DNA of 64,000 nt from Periconia sp. R9002. Taxonomy: Eukaryota > Ascomycota > Dothideomycetes > Pleosporales > Periconiaceae. Position 1 is the first letter of the stretch. Every line of letters starts with the position of its first letter. The DNA is taken from positions 1 through 64,000 of the forward strand of contig JAMAHW010000123.1 of assembly GCA_023627715.1 (NCBI GenBank). The letters are read 5' to 3'. The translations under genes and the position numbers were made by a program. Positions 22,933 to 33,300 of the stretch are shown one piece after another. The notes beneath the pieces were generated by a model. That model saw nothing but the letters and a program-made list of their open reading frames with translations. It made no database searches and was not told where the DNA came from.

Positions 22933-22947
22933 AGCTTCCTGCTATTG

Positions 22948-25900
22948 TCATACTTGGTGTAGAAGCGCCATCCGTTGGCCCAGAGCGTAGTCTTCAGACC
23001 TAAGTTCCTGTATATAGTTAACATTTGTCGTCTCCTGTGCATGACGAAGAAGGCCGACCTCGAGCGACATGTGCCGATAAGCAGGAAGGGCTGTCATATT
23101 ATCGAAAACATCTTTTCCAGGCCCAGGCCTGGTATCTTCGCTATAAGGGATAAACAAAGAAGGCGTACCTTTACGTTTGCTACCGCCAAACGGTGAAAAT
23201 GTCGAGCTATTGGAATTCAAGAGGCCAAAGGACTGGGAACTATCAGTTCCAAAGCCTTTGTTCGCCGAGGGCGAACCAAATAACCCAGAAGATTGAGGAC
23301 TACTCGCACTGTTTCCAAACTGATTTGATGAATCAGATGGGTTGCTACGTAGTGAGGTTGAAGCAAACCCACCGAAGGAACTAGAACTGTCAGTCGAGCT
23401 AGCAGGCTTTGCCGAAGTAGCCTGTCCGAAAAGACCTCCCGGTTTTGGACTTGGTGTCTGACCGAAAAGACCTCCTGTTTTTGGACTTGGTGTCTGACCG
23501 AAAAGACCAACTTTTCCTTGACTTGGTTCATTGGAGTTATTTGAAATGTTTGAGGTCCCAAGGCTTGAGAAGAGACTCGGTGCCGGCGCAGTTGGCTGTG
23601 TCGCTGGTGTGGACGCTTGCTGAGGGGGTCCACTGGGTGCAACGGTCTTTGCTTCCTTTGACGGGGGTGTTTGATGCTTGCTGGAATCGAAAAAAGGCTT
23701 TCCGCTGGTTGTATCAGTGCTTAAAGTATTTAGAACGCTCTCAGGTCGTGCTTTCGCCGCGGCTGACGGCTTCTGTGTGGCTCGTGCTTCGGCAGATGGC
23801 GATGAGTTTCCCGCGAGCGTTGCTGGCTTTGATGTGACTTTTTGCATTCGAGAAGCTGTATTAAAATATGTTAGCCTGGAGTCTCGTGCGGCCGTGATTA
23901 GGCCACCAGGAGACAGACATGTCTCGTACTTACAAGGATGGAATCTTAATATGCCAAGTCCCTTTTCCAAGGTCTTCACACGATCGCTTAGTCTTGCTCT
24001 TTCTTGCATGGTCTCTTCCGATTCTGCAGCAATAGTCTGAAGCTGGTCGTCTTCCATGTCTCTTACTGTTGCCGATGAAAGCATCTTGGCTAAGCCGGAG
24101 AGCAAGCATTGCTCAATCGCTAAAGAGGCAACATTATTCATGAATGTGAGAATTGCTGACTAAATTTGGTCAGCAACGAAAGGTATGCATGAAAACATTA
24201 GTCTCCAGCTGTGAGCGTACCTCGTAGTATGTTTCCATGACTTCGTAAGTCTCCAAAGACCCATACTTGTTTTCAGTCAGGGGATCTCTGACCGACTCCA
24301 ACAACTCCTCGACAGAAGGCACCCCGTCCTCAAGATCAAAATTATCGTGAATTGCTTCCACCACTGACCGCGTCACTCTCTTATCCCGTAGTGCCCGAAT
24401 CGTTTGGGCAAACTTTGGGTCGATATTGAGAGGGTGGTGATTACGGTGCGGGATGAGCAGCTCCTCAAGTTTTGTCTTCAACTCCCCGCGCCGCTTTTCC
24501 AAGGCGGGGTCGATGACATGGCTGAATAGTAAGCGACTGGTTCTGTCGTTGGTCAAGTGATATAAAAGTGTCTCTAAGAATGTTTTGACAGAACTCCATA
24601 CCGCTTCCACATGCTCGGATGCGATACTCTGCCATGGTTCGGATTGTTGTTGGAAGAGCGAGCTCATCAAGACTGGATTGGACGTTCCGGGTAGTTCTAT
24701 GCTCCTTTCCCGGTGCGCCAGAACATCCACATGACGCTTGAGAAACTCCGATTTCAGGATGATGTTAGGGTGAGTAGAACCAGCCAGCTTCACATCGTAC
24801 TTTTCGACCACATGCCACTTGTGTCCTTGCTGGAGCATTTTGGTAGCAAAATCATCGTTCAGATTGCGAACATTCGCTCGCAAGCGTTTCTCTAGGCCAT
24901 CAGGGTCTAGGGGCTCACCAAAGAAATCTTTACGGTGGTATCGGCCTTCAAGTGCATCCCTCGTATACTCGCCAAAACTGTCCGAGATGTCAAATAGGTA
25001 GTTGCGCATTTCCTTGACGGTGGTGCGCGCGTCCCCAAGTTTATGCAGATCCTGTGTGCTTTGAATGAGGTCTCTCTCCAGGCGGTCCACGATTGATGGG
25101 AGGCTGAGTGAGATATGATTGATGAGCATTTTGCTGAGTTTTTGGCGTAGGCTATCGATGCCACGACCCACTTCACGTATTGGTATAGAATCCCAGCTGC
25201 TTTTCTTGAAGAAATCTTTCTCGAGTGCATCGCGTTCTTCCAAAGACTTGTTTGCCTCCTCAAAGGATCTATTACGGACAGCGTGCCTGAAGGAGACAAG
25301 ACTAGATCAGCAACTAGGGCGTAAATAGGGGTTGGGGTGCGGGGATTGTCACATACCAACCGTATTTGAACTTGGCTGTATTTGAGCGTGCGTACTCTAT
25401 ACATTCCTGTTCCTTTTCCGAACCTCGAGGTAGCTCGTCAGGCTTGGTTATAATACCGAGTGTGCGGTCGGTGGCTCCGTTGACCTTCTGAATTCTCGTA
25501 AGGATAGCCTGAAGATTAAGGTCGTTATGCGCCGAGACGACGGCAAGAATGATGCTGTTTGGCTCTGCCATATATTTTCCGACCAGGTCGTTGATCAGCT
25601 CGATGTCCCGGGAGCCGGATGGAGCGTTGCTATAATGAATCACTCCGGGAAGGTCGACCAGCGTCAGCGGGACAAGCTTTGGACCCATTATCTCGACTTC
25701 GAGTACGTGTTCGAAGAATTCGGGTTTGTCATCAGAGTTTTGGCTCATAGCTTTGCGCGCACTCGCGACGAGGTCTGCAAACTTTTCCGGGGCATCGAAC
25801 GATTGACTAAATTCCGAAAGTCGCTCCGCGGTTTCGGCATCGACCGTGGGCCCGGCCTTAATTCGACAGCTGATTCGAGACTGTTGCTCCCGGCGTAGGC

Positions 25901-26153
25901 GAAGTTCAGTAGGAAAGGTTGTACATGTACTGCTCTTCGTCGGAAAGTGTACGCGGGTGAGAGCCTCAAGAACCGAGCTTTTGCCAGATGATTGATCTCC
26001 GCAGACAATGATTTGAGGAAGTCCTTTCCCCTCGAGCAGTCTTCCGATTCCCAGAGAGCGGAGCTCATCGATAGCATCGAGGAGTTGACTGTCGTCATTG
26101 GAGAGGAGTTGGTGGAGGGTTGTTCCCTCCAGAGCTGATGCGTGCTCTACCAT
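22948..26153 (-). CDS. Dynamin-family GTPase fused to GLFG repeats and a NUP98-like tail
   Basis: Five exons (26153-25357, 25286-24221, 24159-23934, 23855-23059, 23007-22948) give about 981 residues. The G domain has P-loop GDQSSGKSS (52-60), DLPG (167-170) and TKPD (236-239), as in dynamin/Mx proteins. Exon 2 is the helical stalk. The region across the exon 2/3 splice (METYYESAILTFMNNVASLAIEQ) is the GTPase effector domain, followed by a coiled coil. Exon 4 is low-complexity Ser/Pro/Gly with about nine FG dipeptides, including four GLFG (GLFGQTPSP type). Removing intron 23058-23008 joins ALPAYRHMSLE to ELRSEDYALGQR, which matches the SLEELR..EDY segment beside the Rae1-binding GLEBS region of NUP98. 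This suggests a dynamin that associates with nuclear pores. The introns at 23933-23856 (78 nt) and 23058-23008 (51 nt) are multiples of three and stop-free. Confidence 0.87.
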
Positions 26154-26464
26154 CCTTGTAAGCTTCTCGAATCGTTCGAGATTGTCAAGTTGACAGGATT
26201 TGACTTGATGTTGGTCTCTGGGATAGGCACTTCAATGCGGGTTTGAGGAGCGATAGCAGCATTGAGTGACCTAAGTTATTATATGTCGCTCGTTCCTGCT
26301 GCGCCGCATGCGAGATATCCTAGTGCGTGTTTCATGGGGCGGAAACTTCGCTAATGGAAATAAATAATGAATCGTCGCAGAGTTGAAACTTCGCTAATAG
26401 CGGAATGTACAGAAGGGGCACATCGGGTTGTACGCATAGAAAACGTGCAAGTTTGTGTGGAATC
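26154..26464. promoter_or_regulatory. 5' region of the dynamin-FG gene
   Basis: About 310 bases upstream of the minus-strand ATG. A weak TATA-like ATATAAT (minus) lies near 26280. A short direct repeat GAAACTTCGCTAAT occurs at 26343-26356 and 26385-26398. Confidence 0.4.
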
Positions 26465-26561
26465 AGAGTAGTTAGCCATAAAGTATGAATTGATCATCGC
26501 AGAGTATTGTTACCCTAGGTATCGACGCAGGCAAAAAAAAAGAAAAGAGTAGTTAGCCATA
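26465..26561 (+). mobile_element. Short dispersed element, copy 2, with 16-bp flanking direct repeats and A-tail
   Basis: The 65-bp body (26481-26545) has the core TACCCTAGGTATCGAC and ends in a run of nine A followed by GAAA. It is flanked by perfect 16-bp copies of AGAGTAGTTAGCCATA at 26465-26480 and 26546-26561. An A-tail with a long, locus-specific duplication is what target-primed reverse transcription (LINE machinery) leaves. Confidence 0.7.
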
Positions 26562-26931
26562 GGTTCCATCTTCGCTCCTCCAGCTCGTATAATCTGTTAC
26601 CTGGAAATATGCGACGATAGGGGTACTAGCCGACTTTCACCCCCATGTATACTTGAGCTGGCGTGCCTCGCAGACGACAAAATAACTAGGATGATAAATG
26701 TGAACCCTAAAACCAGCTATTATATAGTTATTGCATTCTCTTATATTGCAATAGCTACTTCTTTTTTCTCCGCGTTTTTGCCTTATTTAAGTTAAAACTT
26801 TTAAATGCTGTTTTTACATTTCATCATCACCATCATCAGTCATCTTTCTAAAAGTCATCATTCAACATCATTGTTCTTCACCTTTATCAAGCATCCCCAT
26901 CCGAACGCACCTTATTCCTCTAAGTCGGAAG
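26562..26931. other. AT-rich intergenic with CATCAT stretch
   Basis: No gene supported. A CATCATCACCATCATCAGTC stretch is at about 26822-26841. Confidence 0.35.
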
Positions 26932-27168
26932 CTATTCTTCAACCGTTGCTTTCAGCTCACTCACCCGGAAAGCAGTTTTAACCCTAGACTCTGCTGCAAC
27001 TCCAATAACTTTGCATTCGTGATTCCGATGATCATTTCCTTTGCGAGAGGTCTTATCGGGTATCTGGTATCCAATAAGATAGAAACAATGATCTCGGCTG
27101 GTGCAATTTGTGCAGGGGGCATTGCTATTCCCGCACCGCTCGTATCCATGCATCGAGGTTTTCTTCAT
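26932..27168 (-). pseudogene. Possible relic of a Zn(II)2Cys6 transcription factor
   Basis: An ATG-initiated frame of 78 codons contains ERCGNSNAPCTNCTSRDHCFY, the second half of a Zn2Cys6 cluster (C-x6-C-x2-C-x5-C). It is preceded in the same frame by RCD and then a stop, where the first two cysteines would be expected. A linker-like basic stretch and ELKATVEE, resembling the start of a coiled coil, follow before a stop. No activation domain follows. The most likely reading is a decayed, truncated regulator gene; a chance frame cannot be excluded. Confidence 0.35.
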
Positions 27169-27628
27169 TCAGTCACATCGCGCCATTTTGGTACGTTTGC
27201 GTAGAAAGCTCCTTGAATGTACACGAGGCGCGTCGCATTACCCCATGTGTACCTCTCGTATCGAACGCGAACACGAGCGGATTCGGATACCGATTTTTTC
27301 GTTTTTCAACGGTCGTGTTGGGCTGTGCTACGCAAGCAATGCTTCAGCTCTGCTCCTGCCGTATCTGTCTATTGAGTCAGTGAAATGTCAGTGAGGCCCA
27401 CCCACAAGCGCAAGACCCTGATTGGATCATTCTACGAAAACTACGAGTAACGAAACAAGCAGTTCGACGGGAACGCTTAGGATTACGTTCCTAGATTTTC
27501 CACGGCTGTCTTGCAATCATACTGACTGGCTTCCTACCTACCTCACTTAATCTGAGTCAAACTAGCGTCGCAAGGTACTGCAAAAACCTTTGATACCCTT
27601 TCCTCAACCCTGCCCTATTCTGATAGCC
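27169..27628. other. Intergenic
   Basis: About 460 bases, holding the promoter of the UstYa-like gene. Overlapping open frames here have no motif support. Confidence 0.35.
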
Positions 27629-28775
27629 ATGAATTTGTCTCAATTAAACTTCCTCAAAAGATCAAGAAAATCCAAGTACTCCGCTTTAGTAAAAGACCCC
27701 GAAGCAGCAAGCCCCTCATCAAGCCAATCCCTACTCCACGAGAAAACCAACTTCGATGACGATAGTTCCAATCCTGACACCGACCAGAAAAACACCCGCG
27801 TAACAAAACGAGTTCTACTCATTGTCTGGACACTCCTCAGTTGCTGGTCCTTTCTCTCCGGTCTATACTTCCGGTTCAACGCCAGAGACAGATGCACTCA
27901 ATCCGATTCCTACTGGACTCCCGTGTGGAACGACCTAGATCCAGAGTATCGGGTTGTCAGATTCAACGGCACTTTGGATGCGCCGAGCGAGTTTCGCGGC
28001 CCTCCGAATGCGGCTGTGGATGCTGCGTGGAGTTGGTTTAATAACTGTCAGTGATTCTTTTCCTACTCACACTGCTACACGTCTAATACGATCACAGTTG
28101 GCTATATCGCCCTCAAGGAGGAAGAACTCCTCAAAGCTGGCGGCACGTTGGAGAACTCAAAAATGCCGGACGACCTCGGAGGTTAGTTGGAGGCGCAAGA
28201 TCAAGCGACGCAGCACTGATTCTTTCGTCTAGGAGGAGGTTACATGGCCAATGTCGAGGTTCTTCACTAGATGCACTGGTATATTTTTATAGACACCGCC
28301 CCAATTTGGTTGACCAGCTAACCTATCAAAAGTCTGAACTTTCTGCGCATGGCAGCCTACCCAGACCACTACCGTACTATCGCGCCAGAATGGAAAGACT
28401 CCGCACATACATTTAACCTACACCTCAGTGAGTCACCAGTTCTCTACCTAACTACCACAAAGTCCTAAACATCAAACACATCAACACCATCTAACTAACC
28501 AAAAAGACCACTGTAACGAAATGCTCCGAACCAACCTCCTCTGCCGCACCGACGCCGGCATCATCCCCTTCCGCTGGATCGAACACGACCATCGTCCACT
28601 CCCTGATTTCTCTACCAACCATAAATGCCGTAACTGGGAGGGTGTTTTGAGTTGGGCTAGAGAGAGGGAAGTGGTAGTGCCGAGAGGGTATCAGTGGAAG
28701 ACGCAGGCTGAGGAAAAGAGTTTCCCGAGGCCGGATTGGATGGTTTCGTTGAAGGGGATGCAGGGTGGGGAGTGA
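27629..28775 (+). pseudogene. UstYa-like (DUF3328) oxidase gene with a stop in the first HxxHC motif
   Basis: Five exons (27629-28046, 28098-28181, 28233-28278, 28333-28427, 28507-28775) would span 303 residues. A single transmembrane segment lies at residues about 62-80 (VLLIVWTLLSCWSFLSGLY). The family line GGYMANVEVLH leads into the first HxxHC motif, which here reads His, TAG (28268-28270), Met-His, and a Cys formed across the next splice. Downstream, HLNHCNEMLR is the second HxxHC motif and HKCRNW the third conserved block, so the frame stays intact after the stop. UstYa proteins are oxidases in fungal secondary metabolism, including ribosomally made cyclic peptides such as ustiloxin. 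No precursor peptide gene is seen nearby. As written the product ends at 179 residues without either motif. Confidence 0.8.
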
Positions 28776-30304
28776 GGGGTATGTTTAACGCATTTTTTTT
28801 GGTTTTTTTTCGAAATCATTGTTATAGTTATTTAACGCAAAAATCATGGCAGGTGTATAGATTAAAGGGGAGAAGGGCGTACACCAAATAAACCTCGAAT
28901 TTTCACAATTCAACCCGCATGCAGTCCTCCACTTACAAACTCCTCCCTCCCCTCCCCCTCCAACAAAATCCCAACCACATCACTACATCCTGCTCAAACC
29001 CAGAACAATCCCAACCCTCTACACTCCACCATTCACAACAAAAAACATAAATACGATAAAAGAAGCAAAGCTAAGCCAAATAAGTTAGGACAAACGTACC
29101 TACCTACCTTTCTATATTTTAATACCTATATTACAGGTATAAAGTTAGTTAAATATAACTAGGGTAGTTATAGTACATTATTAGTGTCTTAATACGCTAC
29201 ACTACGTAGTGTCTCAGTAATAAACAACTCTATACCTAGAGTTTAATATACCTGTAGTCCACATCCACCCTAGCCCACTCCACCCTAGTAAAGCTTAACT
29301 AGTCTTAGCTAGACAGACCTAAATACTTAGCGTCGCTTACTTGTTATCCTCCTCGTACCAATCCTACCCTCACTATACATACCTACATAACATACATATA
29401 CTCAAACTTCCTAAACTCATCTCCACCATGATCCGTTCCCATCAACCATCAACCATCAAGCATCAAACATCAATCCCTAGTCCATAAACCTTCATAAACA
29501 CAAGATCCGTAGCACCTACCTAGATAAAAAAAAACCGCACCGCCTATCGAACCGTTTTCGAGACGGATAGCTTACAAAGGACGTTAGCATTCCTTCTTTC
29601 TTTCACAGTACTTCGTCCTTCGTATCTCCTCCGCCCCCGCTCAAAACTAGCCAAGGACGTTACCTTAAAATCCAAACCAGTGTTAATACCGTAACTGATT
29701 TCACCAATCAATTGCGAAGAAGAAGACACTTTAATAGCGAAATCTTATAATAAGGTCGTAACGAGGTCGTAACAAGCTCGTACCTTGTTTCTGCCTTGCT
29801 CAAATCAAACGTTTCCCGCACCACCGACTCCTTACACCTACCTATCTGCTGTTATATATCAGAGTAGGAAGAAGGGGAAAAACGAATTAGATGTTTTGGG
29901 TTAATTTAGTTTTGGATTTACTAAGCGATTGACGCGCTCTTTTATTTGTAAGGAAGGCTATGTAGATAGATAGATGGGTATATAAGACTGATCTTATAGT
30001 AGTAGGTAGCATGGAAAGGAAATCTGAATCAGGGGAGATAGGGATGGGGAAGGGAGAGGATAGAGTGAGGGATGTATGGTACGAAGTAGCAAAGGAGAAA
30101 AGAGAAAGGGAAGAGGAAAGGGATGTTGGTTATTGATGATTATTATTATTAGTTCGTCGTAATGTATATTCGTGTCGCCGTACATAACTTGTAATGCGTA
30201 CGTAGTCAATAAGAACAGAAACAGAAACGCAAAAAAGGAAAAGAAGAAGAAAATAAACATTAACCCCCCCTTTTCCTATTCACCCTCCCCAGAAAAAATA
30301 ATCA
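28776..30304. other. AT-rich intergenic region, possibly degraded repeat
   Basis: About 1.5 kb. Positions 29090-29420 are strongly AT-rich with TACC/TAGT-rich short repeats, unlike the flanking genes, as expected of old RIP-mutated repeat DNA. Positions 30000-30130 are purine-rich on the plus strand. No family motif was found in the short frames. Confidence 0.4.
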
Positions 30305-33300
30305 CTAATAAATAGTATCCCCCTCCCTCACCTTATCCCAATCCGTAGTAGTACTGCTTCCTCCTTGATCAGCTCGGTGCTGCTGCTGGCCCTCATGCTG
30401 ATGATACCCCTTCACAGTCGCACTCCCATCGGTGCCACCGCGGCCATCGCTGCCGTACTTTTCAATGTTCATGGGGAGACCCGTGTGCGGTTCGATGACG
30501 CTGGAGAAGAAGAAGGTAGGTTAGTATCGACATTGCACGATCAATATAAAAGGGAGAATGTGTTGGCTGGGGAAGGGAAGCGCCAAGGCAAAGAAAGGAG
30601 AGAAAGAACTTACCGACCGTCGTGCTGCTGCTGTTGAGAGTGCAGCACCTTCTCGTGCTCCATGGCCTCGCGCGCTGGATGTCCCTTGGGCGGATCCTTG
30701 TGTAGACGGTGCCGCTCCCTCTTGCCGCCGTTGTCGCTGTTGGTGTCCGAGTACGCGTGCTCGTACTCCCTGGACTTTCTGTTCGTGGCGGAGTCGACCG
30801 AGGCGCGGGGGTTTTGTTCCGCGTCGATTGCGTCTTGATCCTTGTTTTTATCGCGGTGGAGGAAGGGGAAGAGGTGGTGTTTCTTTTCTTCGGATGGTCG
30901 CCGTTCTTGTTGCTGCTGTAGGCGTTCCTGCTCGACCTCTCGCTCGTGTTGCTGTTCCTCGGCAAAGGCGACTTGTTTATCGTGTTCCTTCTTGGCCTTC
31001 TTCTCTTCTTCCTTCCTCGCGGCCGCGAGGTCCTTTTCGTGCTTCTTTTCCTCTTTCGCGGCTTGCTTCTCGGCGTGCTTTTGCTGGTCGTGGAGCTCTT
31101 TCTCTTGCTGCTTTTGCTGGGCTTCGAAAGCTTTTTGTTGGTCTTTGAGCTGTTGTTCCTGCGTTTTCATTGCGTCGTCGTGCTGCGAGGAGAGGGCGTA
31201 GGCGCCTCCTGCACCTACGGCGGCTCCGGCGGCGGCTCCGGCGGCGAGATTGCGCTTGTCATGCTGTTGGGGTTGCTGCTGCTTCGAAGGGTCTTGGACG
31301 GAGTCATATCGCTGGTGAGCGGGGTCCCTGCTTAAGAGGTTCTGCGATGCTTGGGATGGTTGCTGCGTCGTAGGAGTTTGGGTGTTGTCATTTCCGCGAC
31401 TGGCAGAGTACGCGCCAGCACCAGCAGCCCCAAGACCTCCAGCAATAGCAGCATCCTGACCGTAGTGGTGACTAGAGTCTCTGTTTCCGGTGCTGCCGCA
31501 GCCCTGCGGTAATTGCTGGGAAGCAGAAGGCTGGGTGGCGGACGCTTTCGTACCTGGGATATGCTGCTGCTGATGAGGGTGATCATCGTTTCTATGGCTA
31601 GTAGCATACACTCCAGCTCCCGCAGCTCCAATGCCACCAGCAACAGCAGCATCTCGGCCATAGTGATGATCAGAAGTGCGCCCTTCACCGAAGTTCTGTT
31701 GAGCCTGTGGCGATTGCTGGGTAGTGGAAGGTCGCGAGACTGAAGGCTGAATAATGGGCTCTTGCGTTCCCGGAATCTGCTGAGGGTGGCCCTCGTTTGT
31801 GCGGGAAGCAGCATACGCTCCGGCTCCAGCAGCACCAATACCACCAACAATAGCGGCATTGCGGCCGTAGTGATGATCGTGATCCCTATCATCATCGGTT
31901 CGAGAAGATTGGGGTACTTGCTGGGCGCCAGAAGGGTGCGAGGTGGCATATTGCGAGACCGAAGAAGGCTGCTCGTCGTAAGATCGGGTGCTCGAGGGTT
32001 TCTGTTGCTGTTGCTGAGAAGGCTCGTTTCCTTGGAGAGGTGCGTACGCTCCAACGCCTAGACCGCCGACATCCCCGGGTTCTCGATGAGTTATGTCGTG
32101 GAAAGCTAAAGGCTCGTGGTGGGTGGTCGATGACTGCGGAACTGTACTGGAAGATTGTGTGATAGAAGATTGCTGCTGAAGGTGATCATTGTCCCGAGAC
32201 TGTTGGGAGTGGTCATTTCCACGAGATGCAGCATATGCTCCAGCACCAGCGGCTCCAATCCCACCGGCAACAGCAGCATCTCTTCCATAATGATGCTGCG
32301 GCTTCTCTAGGCCTTCCTTGCTCTGGATGGTGGTGGGAATTGGCGAGGAAGCCTTTGCGGTGGGAGCACTGGGGTCGTAACGTTGCTCGTTTAAAGACGC
32401 CGCGGGTTGAGTCAAAGGGTGCGTATCGTAAGCTTCAGCAGCTTCATCGGCACTTCCTGATCTAGCATTTTGCGCTGCAAGTCCGGCTCCAGTTCCCACG
32501 CCGCCGATAGCACCGGCAGTGGCAGCGTTGTGTCCATGATGATCCTGTTTCGGAGCGGCTTTCTGTTTCTGTGGGTCTGGAAGGACTCTGGGATCTACAA
32601 TGTTGGCTAAATCGCTCTTGTGTGGTCCTACGGTGGAGGGAGCGGGATCGTCAGATGTAGGAGCTGCCTTGTGGTGCTTCTGGTACTTTGGATCGGGTTG
32701 GACTCTCGGGTCTAAAATGTTTGCAACATTGCTTTTGTGAGGGCCAATGGTGGATGATGCGGGGCCAGAGTCTGGCTCGTTGGAGCGCTGGGCAGCATAT
32801 AAGTCAACAGTAGTTATAGCACCTGCTCCAACGAGAGCAGCGTCACGGCCGTAGTGGTGTTCTGGTGTCTTTTGAGGGGTGTCGGGGACGGGCTGTCTAG
32901 CATCAACCTTTGACGGTGTACCCTGGACTTGGTGTTGAGTCGACGTCGGAGCACGGGGTTTAGAATCCACACGAGGATCAATCCTGGTTGAGCTGTAGGG
33001 GCTCGGTGCTGATTTGAAGTCTTCGTCGTTGCTTATCTGTGGGGATTCTTCACGATATGCACCTGCACCTAAACCGGCTCCCAAACCAGCAGCGCCGAGG
33101 GCTGTTGCACGATCATGGCTTCTCTCCCTGCTTGATGCATCATGAGGTGAATTCCCATTTTTGGTCAACGGCGAATCCAAAGTGCCAGTATGACGAACCT
33201 CCTGGTGTGTTCCAGGTACGTTGCTAAACGGTGCGCCTGATGAAGCCCCTTTATTGGTAAGGTAAGAAGGCTCGCGCGACTCGTCCACTGGGGTAGGACT

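Noticed and set aside
28182..28270. Alternative acceptor at 28270 to skip the TAG in the UstYa-like gene
   Set aside because: Using the AG of the TAG as acceptor loses the conserved GGYMANVEVLH block and shifts the frame into an early stop.
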